Shown: positions 42,259 through 50,239 of the stretch, in pieces
Position numbering within the stretch: position 1 is the first letter of the stretch
Layout of the letters: each line of letters begins with the position of its first letter
Source of the DNA: Bacteroides sp. GM023
GTDB lineage: Bacteria > Bacteroidota > Bacteroidia > Bacteroidales > Bacteroidaceae
Reading direction: 5' to 3'
Assembly (NCBI RefSeq): GCF_014750685.1
Contig: NZ_JAAXGE010000002.1
Coordinates: 62,001 to 126,000, forward strand
DNA: 64,000 nt
Translations under genes and position numbers: made by a program
Notes under the pieces: model-generated
The model's input: only the letters and a program-made list of their open reading frames with translations
Databases searched by the model: none
What the model was told of the DNA's origin: nothing

Positions 42259-42340
42259 GGGTACAAACGCACTTTTCTTTATTGCTTGGTAAGGCTCTGA
42301 CTAGCCTGAAGTTCAAATAAAGTAAAAGCGGTTTGCACCC
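42259..42340. repeat. 25-bp imperfect inverted repeat with inner stem
   Basis: Arm 42259-42283 (GGGTACAAACGCACTTTTC then TTTATT) pairs with 42316-42340 with few mismatches and one bulge. The 32-nt loop contains a second stem, AGGCT and AGCCT. It could be a structured leader RNA, a terminator relic, or the ends of a tiny miniature element. No coding sequence or target duplication was recognised. Confidence 0.5.
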
Positions 42341-42655
42341 TTGATGTAAGGGCACAAACAATGCTTAGACTTATTATTTGGAACTTCTCTATTAAATTAG
42401 TCAGATTTAACCAAGTCAAATAATTGTCTGCAAGTTATGCAATATGTGTTTTAATAAATGTCTGTTTTTATACTACCTCCTTTTAAATTTGATTTGTGTA
42501 CAAAGTAAAGAAAAAATGCAAATATATGCAAACATCCGCCAAACAATATCGCAGTACATACAGATTAAAATACATTCATTTGACGATTCTTGCTAAAATA
42601 CAGGCTCACAGCATTTTTTCTTAAAAGAAATCATCGGGTTTTACACCTAAAACCA

Positions 42656-42663
42656 TATCTTTG
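42656..42663 (+). promoter_or_regulatory. -7 box upstream of the methyltransferase gene
   Basis: TATCTTTG matches TAnnTTTG exactly. No TTTG at the expected -33 distance was found. Use of this box would give a leader of about 225 nt containing the hairpin at 42729-42762. Confidence 0.4.
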
Positions 42664-42728
42664 CCACAAACTAAAAGAATAATTGGATGTTTATCACATT
42701 TTCATTCCGTAAGGATTCCGTTCTGTAA

Positions 42729-42762
42729 ATAATCTGTAAGTCTTCCTCTCATTACAGATTAT
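42729..42762. other. 11-bp hairpin in the leader of the methyltransferase gene
   Basis: ATAATCTGTAA (42729-42739) and TTACAGATTAT (42752-42762) form a perfect stem with a 12-nt loop. A T-rich stretch (ATTTATTTTTC) follows a few bases later, so a weak terminator or attenuator for plus-strand transcripts is possible. Confidence 0.4.
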
Positions 42763-42894
42763 CCATTTATTTTTCTCCGACATATTCATGTCAGAGGTAT
42801 TTTCTATTATCAAAACATCAATAACCGTATGGTCAGCAAAAGGCTTCTTACAGTAGTCCAGCCATTATTGACTCATACCTAAAACATTAAAACA

Positions 42895-43668
42895 ATGAGT
42901 GAAAATAAATCAATCCACGAATTCGACTTTACACTGATATGTAATTACTTCAAATCAATAGAACGTCAAGGCCCCGGTAGTCCCGAAGTAACCCGGAAGG
43001 CTGTAAGTTTCATCAACGAACTATCCGATAGCGCAAAGATAGCTGACATCGGTTGTGGTACCGGTGGACAAACGATGATTTTAGCCGATTGCATAAAAGG
43101 CCAAATCACCGGCATCGACCTCTTTCCCGATTTTATAGAGTTATTCAACCGAAATGCCATAAATACCCATCATGAAGACAGAGTAAAAGGTATTACCGGT
43201 TCAATGGACAATTTACCATTTCAGGATGAAGAACTCGACCTGATTTGGTCGGAAGGTGCCATTTATAATATCGGATTTGAACGTGGAATGAATGAGTGGA
43301 ACAGGTTTCTGAAGCCCAATGGCTTCATAGCAGTAACGGAAGTTTCATGGTTCACGTCCGAACGTCCTGCTGAAATAGAGGATTTCTGGATGGACGCTTA
43401 TCCCGAAATCAATACGGTTCCGGCCAAGATAGCCCAGATGGAAAAAGCGGGATATACTCCGACAGCCCATTTCATCCTACCGGAGAACTGCTGGACAGAG
43501 CATTTCTATGCTCCGCAAGTTCCGGTGCAGGAGGCTTTTCTAAAGGAACATTCAGAAAATAAGGCAGCCTTTGAATTCATTGCCAACCAACGGCACGAAC
43601 AAAACCTATATAATAGGCATAAGGAATATTATGGCTACGTATTTTATATAGGACAAAAAAGAGATTAA
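42895..43668 (+). CDS. SAM-dependent methyltransferase (class I)
   Basis: A 257-residue cytoplasmic protein with the Rossmann methyltransferase motifs: [12 protein letters not shown] (motif I, SAM binding, near residue 50), [12 protein letters not shown] (motif II), [19 protein letters not shown] (motif III/IV) and [16 protein letters not shown]. The closest style is the Methyltransf_11/25 group found in Bacteroides with an adjacent AraC-type regulator. The substrate is unknown. An imperfect hairpin at 43676-43709 separates it from the regulator 71 bp downstream. Confidence 0.88.
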   Translation: MSENKSIHEFDFTLICNYFKSIERQGPGSPEVTRKAVSFINELSDSAKIADIGCGTGGQTMILADCIKGQITGIDLFPDFIELFNRNAINTHHEDRVKGITGSMDNLPFQDEELDLIWSEGAIYNIGFERGMNEWNRFLKPNGFIAVTEVSWFTSERPAEIEDFWMDAYPEINTVPAKIAQMEKAGYTPTAHFILPENCWTEHFYAPQVPVQEAFLKEHSENKAAFEFIANQRHEQNLYNRHKEYYGYVFYIGQKRD

Positions 43669-43739
43669 CCATCTACCGGAGAAGTTAGCAAGATAGGATA
43701 ACTCTCCGGCGCTTATTATCCTTTACTTTGCAAAAAGAT

Positions 43740-44087
43740 ATGGAAACGAAAGAACTAAATAGGCAAGAATACCAATTACGGATTAACAAAGTCACAGACT
43801 ATATCCATAATCATATAGACCAGCCGTTCTCCTTACAGAAAATGGCCGGTATTGCATGCTTTTCGCCTTTCCACTTTCATCGTGTTTTTACATTTCTGAC
43901 AGGTGAGACGCCTACGGATTACATCAAACGCACTCGGATTGAAAAAGCAGCCCTATTATTAAAACAAGACAAGGAACTTTCCGCCACCGAAATTGCCCGC
44001 CTTTGCGGCTTTAGCAGCCTTTCACTTTTAAGCCGCAATTTCAGGCAACATTTCAATATGACTATCCGAGAGTTCCGTTCACTATAA
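43740..44087 (+). CDS. AraC-type DNA-binding protein (DNA-binding domain only)
   Basis: A 115-residue protein starting METKELNRQEYQ at the ATG 43740; the upstream TTG at 43728 is not needed. It consists only of the two helix-turn-helix units of an AraC domain: FSLQKMAGIACFSPFHFHRV and SATEIARLCGFSSLSLLSRN. No sensor domain is attached, as in the MarA/SoxS subgroup. It follows the methyltransferase gene and precedes a 72-residue protein by 20 bp. Likely a local regulator; target unknown. Confidence 0.88.
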   Translation: METKELNRQEYQLRINKVTDYIHNHIDQPFSLQKMAGIACFSPFHFHRVFTFLTGETPTDYIKRTRIEKAALLLKQDKELSATEIARLCGFSSLSLLSRNFRQHFNMTIREFRSL

Positions 44088-44107
44088 AATAAAACTCTAA
44101 AAAAGAC

Positions 44108-44326
44108 ATGGAAAGTAAAATTCTAATTTTTCGGACTTCCATCACTAAAAGATGTGATATCAAACGGATAGGAAAGCTCCTGGCACAATATCCCCAGATA
44201 GATAAATGGAACGTAGACTTCGAGGACTGGGAAAAAATATTAAGAATAGAGTGCAGTGGAATCACTGCACTCGAAATCTCGGAAACTCTCCGAAACGATC
44301 ATATTTTTGCTATCGAACTGGAATAA
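44108..44326 (+). CDS. Small conserved-looking protein, possibly ferredoxin-like (HMA-type) fold
   Basis: A 72-residue protein starting MESKILIFRTSITKRCDI. The pattern of a beta strand, a Cys, a helix (IGKLLAQYPQIDKWNVDFED), strands (ILRIECSG) and a final helix resembles heavy-metal-associated domains, but the CxxC metal site is absent. It lies 20 bp after the AraC-type gene on the same strand, so co-transcription is likely. A 16-bp tandem duplication covers its stop codon (44313-44344). Function unknown. Confidence 0.6.
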   Translation: MESKILIFRTSITKRCDIKRIGKLLAQYPQIDKWNVDFEDWEKILRIECSGITALEISETLRNDHIFAIELE

Positions 44327-44358
44327 AGTCGAACTGGAATAAATAAAGAAAAGAAGGC

Positions 44359-45057
44359 CTAAACTCCCAACAATTGTTTCAGTTCCGACACTCCCTCGGA
44401 AGCTCCTTTCTGAATCACATGTATCGAACGGGAAGTATGTGTATCTACCGGTTTCGGGTCAATCAGATACACCTCTGCTCCTCTCGGTACATAATGAAGC
44501 AGTCCTGCTGCCGGATATACATTGAGCGAAGTTCCGATAATCACAAAGATATCCGCCTTCTCCACATACCGGATAGCCGTTTCAATCTCCGGCACAGCTT
44601 CGCCGAACCATACGATAAAAGGTCGAAGCTGAGTCCCGTCTCCGGCTTTGTCTCCCATCTTCACTTCATATTCTTCCGGTTTCAGTTCCTTTATATAATG
44701 AGGATTATACGGATCTCTGCTCGAACAGACTTTAGTCAGTTCGCCATGCAGATGAATGATATGACAGCTTCCGGCACGTTCGTGCAAATTATCTACATTC
44801 TGCGTCACCACAGTCACATTGAAATTCTTTTCCAATTCCGCCAACAGTTCATGTCCGCGATTCGGCTCCACTTCCAGTAACTGTTTCCGGCGTTCATTAT
44901 AGAAATTAATCACCAAAGCCGGATCACGCTGATACCCTTCGGGAGTAGCCACCTGCTCCACAGGATATTTATCCCATAAGCCGCCTGCATCCCGGAATGT
45001 ACTGATCCCGCTTTCAGCGCTCATGCCCGCACCTGTCAAAACTACCAGATTCTTCAT
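44359..45057 (-). CDS. cobB: Sir2-family NAD-dependent protein deacylase
   Basis: A 232-residue sirtuin starting at the ATG 45057, which is preceded by AGGAGGAG; the GTG at 45063 is less likely. NAD-binding motifs are LTGAGMSAESGISTFRD and TQNVDNLHERAG, with the catalytic His in IHLHGEL. The YNER segment matches the Tyr-x-x-Arg pair of class III sirtuins, which remove succinyl and other acidic acyl groups. The usual four zinc cysteines are missing: only one Cys (KVCSSRD) remains in that region. It is convergent with the 72-residue gene. The symbol cobB is used for the general bacterial family. Confidence 0.9.
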   Translation of the reverse strand: MKNLVVLTGAGMSAESGISTFRDAGGLWDKYPVEQVATPEGYQRDPALVINFYNERRKQLLEVEPNRGHELLAELEKNFNVTVVTQNVDNLHERAGSCHIIHLHGELTKVCSSRDPYNPHYIKELKPEEYEVKMGDKAGDGTQLRPFIVWFGEAVPEIETAIRYVEKADIFVIIGTSLNVYPAAGLLHYVPRGAEVYLIDPKPVDTHTSRSIHVIQKGASEGVSELKQLLGV

Positions 45058-45454
45058 ACTCACTCCTCCTTTTTATTTTTAAATTGAACATACAAATATA
45101 ATCAGAATCATCGGATAAAAGAAAAACTTTCCGTGCTTAATCTAATCCGAAATATACGAAGATTAAAAAGAGATTTGCCTGCCAATTCATATTCGATATG
45201 AGAAACAACTGTCAGACGCAAGTTTAACAACTGTCAGACGATTACTGATCCGTATAAAAGAAACTAAATAATAGAAACAAAAGAATTAATTCTTTAAGGA
45301 AAAGAGAGTAACTTTCACGGATATAAGAATTTTTAAATACCAAATGCTAAATCATTCAAATAAAACACGTACTTTTGCGATTCATAAATTTGCAATTGAT
45401 TGGAAGCTAAAACTATGAAGGTGATGCCTTTCAATCGCCAACAAAAAACATTAT
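45058..45454. other. Gene-free 397 bp between divergent sirtuin and FKBP genes
   Basis: No coding sequence was recognised. A -7 box for the FKBP genes lies at 45370. AACTGTCAGACG occurs twice (about 45208 and 45230), a short direct repeat of unknown meaning. The rest shows nothing that can be assigned. Confidence 0.5.
45370..45377 (+). promoter_or_regulatory. -7 box of the FKBP gene pair
   Basis: TACTTTTG matches the Bacteroides -7 consensus exactly. No TTTG stands at the -33 distance. Transcription would begin near 45385, about 70 nt before the ATG at 45455. Confidence 0.5.
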
Positions 45455-46039
45455 ATGGATAAATTCAGTTACTCTATTGGCCTGGGAATTGGTCAAAACT
45501 TATCAAGCATGGGGATTGGAAATCTCTCAGTAGAAGACTTTGCACAGGCAATCAAAGATGTATTGGAAGGTAACCAGACGGCTATTAGCCATCAGGAAGC
45601 CCGCGAAATAGTAAACAAGTATTTCGAAGAACTCGAAGCTAAGATGGGCGCTGTTGCCATCGAACAGGGAAAAGCTTTCCTCGAAGAAAACAAGAAAAGA
45701 GCAGGTATAGTAACTTTGCCTAGCGGATTACAATACGAAGTTATCAACGAAGGTACAGGCAAAAAACCCAAAGCTACCGACCAGGTAAGATGCCATTACG
45801 AAGGTACATTGGTTGACGGTACCCTGTTCGACAGCTCTATCCAACGTGGAGAACCTGCCGTATTCGGTGTTAACCAGGTAATTCCGGGATGGGTGGAAGC
45901 ACTGCAACTGATGTCTGAAGGTGCTAAATGGAAACTGTATATTCCGTCAGAACTGGGTTATGGCGCAAGAGGTGCCGGAGAAATGATTCCTCCTCACAGC
46001 ACACTCGTATTTGAAGTAGAATTACTCGAAGTATTATAA
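45455..46039 (+). CDS. FKBP-type peptidyl-prolyl cis-trans isomerase (cytoplasmic)
   Basis: A 194-residue protein. An N-terminal dimerisation-type helical region (MDKFSYSIGLGIGQNL) is followed by an FKBP domain with DQVRCHYEGTLVDGTLFDSS, QVIPGWVEALQLM and the end of the active site in SELGYGARGAG. No signal peptide is present, so it works in the cytoplasm as a proline isomerase and chaperone, like the FkpA/FklB/Mip group. The gene is followed 20 bp later by a lipoprotein paralogue. Confidence 0.93.
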   Translation: MDKFSYSIGLGIGQNLSSMGIGNLSVEDFAQAIKDVLEGNQTAISHQEAREIVNKYFEELEAKMGAVAIEQGKAFLEENKKRAGIVTLPSGLQYEVINEGTGKKPKATDQVRCHYEGTLVDGTLFDSSIQRGEPAVFGVNQVIPGWVEALQLMSEGAKWKLYIPSELGYGARGAGEMIPPHSTLVFEVELLEVL

Positions 46040-46059
46040 ATAAAAAATTTCAAAGCAAA

Positions 46060-46947
46060 ATGAAAAAAGTTAGTATTTTTATGGCAATCGCCGCTGCTGC
46101 AAGCCTTGCTTCTTGTACAGCTCAGTCTCCTAAAGCAAATATGAAAACCGAACTCGATTCACTGTCTTATTCTATCGGTATGGCTCAGACTCAAGGTCTG
46201 AAAGGCTATCTGACAGGCCGTATGGATGTTGATACTGCTTACATGGCAGAATTTATCAAAGGCTTGAACGAAGGTGCCAGCAAAGATAAAAAGGAAATGG
46301 CAAAGAAAGTTGCTTATATGGCAGGTATTCAAATCGGTCAGCAAATCAACAACCAGATGATGAAAGGTATCAACCAGGAATTATTTGGAGCTGATTCTAC
46401 CAAAACTATCAGCAAAGAGAACTTCATGGCTGGTTTCATCGCAGGTACTTTGGAAAAAGGCGGCATGATGACTATGGAAGAAGCTCAGACTTATACTCGT
46501 ACAGCTATGGAAACTATCAAAGCAAAAGCTTTGGAAGAAACATATGCTGACTATAAAGCTGAAAACGAAAAGTTCCTTGCTGACAACAAAGCTAAAGAAG
46601 GTGTAAAAACAACTCCGAGTGGTCTGCAATATAAAGTAATCACTGAAGGTAAGGGAGAAATTCCTGCTGACACTTGCAAAGTGAAAGTGAACTACAAAGG
46701 TACTTTGATTGACGGAACTGAGTTCGACAGCTCTTACAAACGTAACGAACCGGCTACTTTCCGTGCTAACCAGGTAATCAAAGGTTGGACAGAAGCGTTG
46801 ACTATGATGCCTGTAGGTTCTAAATGGGAACTTTACATCCCTCAAGACCTTGCTTACGGCGCAAGAGAATCAGGTAACCAAATCAAACCGTTCTCTACTT
46901 TGATTTTCGAAGTTGAACTGTTGAGCATCGAAAAAGATAAGAAATAA
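46060..46947 (+). CDS. FKBP-type peptidyl-prolyl cis-trans isomerase (lipoprotein)
   Basis: A 295-residue lipoprotein (signal MKKVSIFMAIAAAASLASC, Cys19). Residues ~30-175 form the FkpA/Mip-like N-terminal dimerisation region, which contains two similar segments (LDSLSYSIGMAQ, AYMAGIQIGQQIN). The C-terminal FKBP domain has CKVKVNYKGTLIDGTEFDSS, QVIKGWTEALTMM and LAYGARESG. It should help fold envelope proteins. It shares a transcript with the cytoplasmic paralogue upstream, and a strong terminator follows. Confidence 0.93.
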   Translation: MKKVSIFMAIAAAASLASCTAQSPKANMKTELDSLSYSIGMAQTQGLKGYLTGRMDVDTAYMAEFIKGLNEGASKDKKEMAKKVAYMAGIQIGQQINNQMMKGINQELFGADSTKTISKENFMAGFIAGTLEKGGMMTMEEAQTYTRTAMETIKAKALEETYADYKAENEKFLADNKAKEGVKTTPSGLQYKVITEGKGEIPADTCKVKVNYKGTLIDGTEFDSSYKRNEPATFRANQVIKGWTEALTMMPVGSKWELYIPQDLAYGARESGNQIKPFSTLIFEVELLSIEKDKK

Positions 46948-46970
46948 GAATATTCTTTTCTAAATAGAAA

Positions 46971-47008
46971 AAAAAAGAGGTGCAAAGCGTTTGCACCTCT
47001 TTTTTTTG
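46971..47008 (+). terminator. Rho-independent terminator after the FKBP pair
   Basis: AAAGAGGTGCAAA (46974-46986) pairs perfectly with 46990-47002 around the loop GCG, followed by a run of eight or more T. A-rich sequence on the left would also let it stop minus-strand transcripts. Confidence 0.92.
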
Positions 47009-47058
47009 CTTTTTCCTATTTTTATTCTCGGAAAAGAAGAATAATTAAAATAAATCTC

Positions 47059-47066
47059 TATATTTG
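47059..47066 (+). promoter_or_regulatory. -7 box of the Lrp-type regulator gene
   Basis: TATATTTG matches TAnnTTTG. The predicted start near 47073 leaves a leader of about 34 nt before the ATG at 47107. No clear -33 element. Confidence 0.45.
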
Positions 47067-47106
47067 CTTACTATTTGATAACAACTGGAAATTATAATTT
47101 ATTATT

Positions 47107-47571
47107 ATGGAAAGAATAGACAACCTCGACAGGCAGATCCTAGAGATTATCTCCCAGAATGCCCGCATCCCTTTTAAAGACGTAGCAGCCGAATGTGGAG
47201 TATCACGTGCAGCCATTCACCAACGTGTGCAAAGACTGATTGACCTAGGTGTCATTGTAGGCTCAGGTTACCATGTTAATCCGAAATCCCTTGGTTACAG
47301 AACTTGTACCTATGTCGGTATCAAGCTGGAAAAAGGCTCTATGTACAAATCTGTTGTGGCAGAACTTCAAAAAATTCCCGAAATTGTGGAATGTCACTTC
47401 ACCACAGGCCCGTACACTATGCTCACCAAGTTGTATGCATGTGACAACGAACATCTGATGGATTTGTTGAATAACAAAATGCAAGAGATACCGGGTGTAG
47501 TAGCAACCGAGACATTAATCTCTCTTGAACAGAGCATCAAGAAAGAAATTCCTATCCGCGTAGAGAAATAA
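47107..47571 (+). CDS. Lrp/AsnC family transcription regulator
   Basis: A 154-residue protein. An N-terminal winged HTH (LDRQILEIISQNARIPFKDV, GVSRAAIHQRVQRLIDLGVI) is followed by the RAM/ligand domain (VGIKLEKGSMY, IVECHFTTGPYTMLTKL, NKMQEIPGVVATETLISLEQ). Members respond to amino acids and form octamers. The gene precedes DUF4491 by 7 bp, so the two are co-transcribed. Confidence 0.93.
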   Translation: MERIDNLDRQILEIISQNARIPFKDVAAECGVSRAAIHQRVQRLIDLGVIVGSGYHVNPKSLGYRTCTYVGIKLEKGSMYKSVVAELQKIPEIVECHFTTGPYTMLTKLYACDNEHLMDLLNNKMQEIPGVVATETLISLEQSIKKEIPIRVEK

Positions 47572-47578
47572 GCACAGC

Positions 47579-47890
47579 ATGGAATTTCTAAATGAATATC
47601 ACCTGGCAGGGTTATTCATCGGAATTTGCACCTTTTTGATTATCGGCCTTTTTCACCCTGTCGTGGTAAAGGCCGAATATTACTGGGGCACAAAATGCTG
47701 GTGGATATTCCTGATACTTGGCATAGCCGGCGTCATAGCCTCATTAAGCATTGATAATGTGATACTGTCTTCTCTGCTTGGCGTCTTTGCCTTCTCTTCC
47801 TTTTGGACAATCAAAGAGGTTTTCGAACAGGAAGAACGGGTACAAAAAGGCTGGTTTCCCAAGAATCCGAAACGTAAATATAAGTTTTGA
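47579..47890 (+). CDS. DUF4491 family membrane protein
   Basis: A 103-residue protein with three predicted membrane segments (AGLFIGICTFLIIGLFH, WWIFLILGIAGVIASL, VILSSLLGVFAFSSFW) and a basic C-terminal tail (KGWFPKNPKRKYKF). It matches DUF4491 as I remember it. It is 7 bp after the Lrp-type gene. Function unknown. Confidence 0.82.
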   Translation: MEFLNEYHLAGLFIGICTFLIIGLFHPVVVKAEYYWGTKCWWIFLILGIAGVIASLSIDNVILSSLLGVFAFSSFWTIKEVFEQEERVQKGWFPKNPKRKYKF

Positions 47891-47922
47891 GAATAAAGTA
47901 TCGTAGTTTTTTATCAAAAGGA

Positions 47923-47954
47923 TTTGCATAATTCGACAGAAAATACTACTTTTG
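47923..47954 (+). promoter_or_regulatory. Promoter of the tRNA gene
   Basis: TTTG (47923-47926), exactly 20 bp, then TACTTTTG (47947-47954): a perfect match to the Bacteroides primary sigma consensus. Transcription would begin near 47961, about 20 nt before the tRNA. Confidence 0.85.
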
Positions 47955-47981
47955 TCACCGCATCCAGTAAATGGATACATC

Positions 47982-48055
47982 GGGCTTTTAGCTCAGTTGG
48001 TTAGAGCAACAGACTCATAATCTGGAGGTCCTTGGTTCAAGCCCAAGATGGCCCA
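47982..48055 (+). tRNA. tRNA with CAU anticodon (Met, or Ile2)
   Basis: A 74-nt cloverleaf: acceptor GGGCTTT against ATGGCCC with a G-U and one mismatch, D-arm GCTCAGTTGGTTAGAGC, anticodon stem CAGA/TCTG with loop CTCATAA (anticodon CAU), and T-arm GGTTCAAGCCC. The discriminator base is A and CCA is not fully encoded. It is elongator Met or the lysidine-modified Ile2 tRNA; sequence alone does not decide, though Met is the usual label. Confidence 0.95.
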
Positions 48056-48056
48056 C

Positions 48057-48097
48057 AAAAAACTCCTGTAAGTGAAATACTTACAGGAGTTTTTCTT
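48057..48097 (+). terminator. Terminator after the tRNA
   Basis: AAAACTCCTGTAAGT (48059-48073) pairs perfectly with 48079-48093 around a 5-nt loop, followed by T-rich sequence. Confidence 0.9.
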
Positions 48098-48173
48098 TTA
48101 TAGTCACCTGTTTCAAGACGAAGGAACCAATATAAAATGATATTATATATTATTTCTTATTATATGCCAGCAT

Positions 48174-48950
48174 TTAGATGATTCCAAAATGCTTCAGCGC
48201 CTTACACAAACCATCGTTCTCTACCGTATCAGTAACAAAATCGGCTGAGGACTTAACTATTTCCGATGCATTTCCCATAGCCACACCGATTCCGGCAGCT
48301 TCCAACATGGGAATATCATTGCCACCATCACCACATGCCATAATTTCCGCAACTTCAATTCCATAATAATCAGCAAATACCGAAATCCCGGTTGCCTTAC
48401 TTATTCCTGCAAGGTTGACATCAGCAAATAAAGGATGCCAGCGTGATAAGCAAAGATTCGGCAGGAGCGACATTACTTTTTGCTCCGTTTCAGCATCTAT
48501 ATAGAAACAAAGCTGGCAACATTCTTTCTTGTCAAACAAATCTTCAATATCCACAACCGACGGAACCGGATGTTCTATCATTCTTGCAATCTGCTCGACA
48601 GTCGGGGTCAGACGGTTGACGAACACACCTTCATCCAATTCAATAGCGACTGCAAAATCAAAAGCCTTTGCTATTTCCATAGCTCTTTTAAAATCATCTC
48701 TGGGAATGAGATGTTTTCTTATCGTATGACCATTCCGCAAAACACAGTCAGCACCATTCAGCGCAATAACTCCATCATAGGGAATAGCAGCTATTTCATG
48801 GAGATTGCCCGCAGCCCTGCCGGTAGCAATCACTATTTGAATACCACGTTCATGGATTTCTATAAGAGCCTCGACAGAAGATTGCAATACTTTATGAGTT
48901 TCAAAACTCACCAATGTTCCATCCACATCAAGCATTATTGCCTTTATCAT
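48174..48950 (-). CDS. Cof-type HAD-IIB phosphatase
   Basis: A 258-residue cytoplasmic hydrolase. HAD motif I is MLDVDGTLVSF (nucleophile D8, acid/base D10), motif II is IQIVIATGRA, and motif IV is CGDGGNDIPMLEAAGIGVAM. The large C2B cap between motifs II and III marks the Cof/HAD-IIB group, which dephosphorylates sugar phosphates, flavin phosphates and similar small molecules. It stands alone with its own promoter at 49028. Confidence 0.93.
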   Translation of the reverse strand: MIKAIMLDVDGTLVSFETHKVLQSSVEALIEIHERGIQIVIATGRAAGNLHEIAAIPYDGVIALNGADCVLRNGHTIRKHLIPRDDFKRAMEIAKAFDFAVAIELDEGVFVNRLTPTVEQIARMIEHPVPSVVDIEDLFDKKECCQLCFYIDAETEQKVMSLLPNLCLSRWHPLFADVNLAGISKATGISVFADYYGIEVAEIMACGDGGNDIPMLEAAGIGVAMGNASEIVKSSADFVTDTVENDGLCKALKHFGII

Positions 48951-49027
48951 AACATCTATATATTTTTTAAATCACCTTTCACATAAACAGGAATCTCTGA
49001 AGAAACAGACTTCCGTCAACTCTTTTG

Positions 49028-49058
49028 CAAAAGTAATAAAAGGTTTGCTTTACACAAT
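49028..49058 (-). promoter_or_regulatory. Promoter of the HAD phosphatase gene
   Basis: On the minus strand ATTG (49055-49058), 19 bp, then TACTTTTG (49028-49035), an exact -7 box. The leader to the ATG at 48950 would be about 70 nt. Confidence 0.65.
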
Positions 49059-49082
49059 CGGCCTGATATGAATAATCACTTT

Positions 49083-49120
49083 AAAAAAAGGCAAAAGGAA
49101 GTAGTTTCCTTTTGCCTTAT
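49083..49120 (-). terminator. Terminator of the ECF sigma factor gene
   Basis: GGCAAAAGGAA pairs with TTCCTTTTGCC around a short loop. On the minus strand it is followed by seven T. It lies about 40 bp beyond the stop codon at 49158. Confidence 0.9.
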
Positions 49121-49157
49121 ACCTATTGATATCAACTGAAAAAATGATAGCTAAAGT

Positions 49158-49661
49158 TTAGCGGAAGTCTTTCAATTCTTCCTGTAATTTCTGACGGGTA
49201 AAGAAAATACGGCTCTTTACTGTGCCCAATGGAAGATTCAGTTTTTCTGCAATCTCACGATACTTGAATCCGGATACATGCATAGCAAACGGAACTCTAT
49301 ACTCTTTGGGAAGAGCGTTGACTACACGGCGCATTTCCTTTAAGTCGTAGGCCGTTTCCGTACTTTCATAGGCCGAATCCTGTGGCAGATTGATGTGATA
49401 CAGATTATCGGTCTGGTCAATGAATGTCTGGTCGCGTACTACTTTACGGTAGTTATTAATAAAGATGTTACGCATTATCGTGTACATCCATCCCTTAAAA
49501 TTTGTGTCAGGGGTATATTTATCTTCGTTATCCAATGCTTTTAATGAGGTTTCCTGTAACAAATCGTTTGCTTCTTCACGATCGGTCGTCAGTTTGTATG
49601 CGAAACGAAGTAATTCTTCCTGTACTCCTACCAGGTCTTTTTTGAAGCTTAAACTTTTCAT
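49158..49661 (-). CDS. ECF-type RNA polymerase sigma factor
   Basis: A 167-residue sigma-70-like factor starting MKSLSFKKDLVGVQ (ATG 49661; ATG 49667 also possible, the longer frame upstream is not needed). Region 2 is seen in ANDLLQETSLKALDN and NFKGWMYTIMRNIFINNYRK, region 4 in LPKEYRVPFAMHVSGFKYRE and LPLGTVKSRIFFTRQKL. Regions 1 and 3 are absent, as usual for ECF factors. No anti-sigma gene lies next to it, so control may act through its leader, which contains the strong hairpin at 49843-49883. Confidence 0.93.
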   Translation of the reverse strand: MKSLSFKKDLVGVQEELLRFAYKLTTDREEANDLLQETSLKALDNEDKYTPDTNFKGWMYTIMRNIFINNYRKVVRDQTFIDQTDNLYHINLPQDSAYESTETAYDLKEMRRVVNALPKEYRVPFAMHVSGFKYREIAEKLNLPLGTVKSRIFFTRQKLQEELKDFR

Positions 49662-49839
49662 ATACATTATTTTTTTAATTGTAAATACTCGTCGTAATAA
49701 TTTTGATGTTGCAAGTTTACGGGAATTCAACAGAAGTGACAGGTCAAGAACAAACATTATTTAGGGGAAAATCTATCAGCGGATAGTTTTTAGGTCATTT
49801 TAGACAGAATTCAGGTGGTATTTGGGCTATCCCTGAATA

Positions 49840-49988
49840 AAAAAAAATCCCATTTTGAAGTCACTCTTGACTCAAAATGGGATAACACAAACAAAACAAA
49901 CAATATTAGCGATTTTCACAAACAGCTGTACCTTATATTCTAAAATTCATAAGACTTATTTAGATTTTGTCGCTAAAACATTTTTATA
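49840..49988 (-). ncRNA. Candidate small RNA or attenuated leader of the ECF sigma gene
   Basis: A perfect -7 box TACTTTTG lies on the minus strand at 49993-50000, and a strong terminator ends at about 49840. The roughly 145 nt between contain only very short frames (3 and 5 codons). The product could be a free small RNA, or the aborted leader of the sigma gene that starts at 49661. No TTTG is found at the -33 distance. Confidence 0.35.
49843..49883 (-). terminator. Strong minus-strand terminator
   Basis: ATCCCATTTTGA (49847-49858) pairs with 49872-49883, and the stem continues inward as GTCA/TGAC around the loop CTCT. The minus strand then runs into nine T. It is too far (about 400 bp) from the GH92 stop codon to be its first terminator. 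Confidence 0.88.
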
Positions 49989-50190
49989 GGAACAAAAGTA
50001 TCACTTTATTGCAAAATGCGACACTCGATTTAAGAATAGTTATAAAGAATAATCGTTTAATATGTAAAGAATTGTATCGACTTATAAAGAATTGTATTTA
50101 ATTTCTTCAGTAAATCACTCATTTATAGACATAAATAATATATTTGCAATTTCCATATTACAAAAGGACATTTAACAGAGGATATTCTCT

Positions 50191-50239
50191 AAAATATAAA
50201 AGGAGCTATAATCCTTAAATTACACTCCCTTTATATTTT
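50191..50239 (-). terminator. Hairpin after the last PUL2 gene
   Basis: AAAATATAAAAGGAG (50191-50205) pairs with CTCCCTTTATATTTT (50225-50239) with one mismatch around a 19-nt loop. The arm ends are AT-rich, so the minus-strand transcript has a U-rich 3' side. It lies 61 bp beyond the GH92 stop. Confidence 0.7.

Larger units (their letters stand above)
42055..42894. other. Gene-free 840 bp between divergent genes
   Basis: No credible coding sequence was seen; a 64-codon minus-strand frame at 42167-42361 has biased composition and overlaps an inverted repeat. The segment holds the large hairpin at 42259-42340, a -7-like box at 42656 and a small hairpin at 42729. It serves as the upstream region of both the hybrid regulator (left) and the methyltransferase (right). 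Confidence 0.6.

Noticed and set aside
42167..42361. 64-codon ORF in the gap before the hybrid regulator
   Set aside because: It overlaps the large inverted repeat, has no ribosome-binding signal and shows no family features.
47982..48097. tRNA gene as integration site of a mobile element
   Set aside because: No integrase, direct repeat of the tRNA end or foreign gene cluster lies beside it; a normal terminator and a HAD gene follow.
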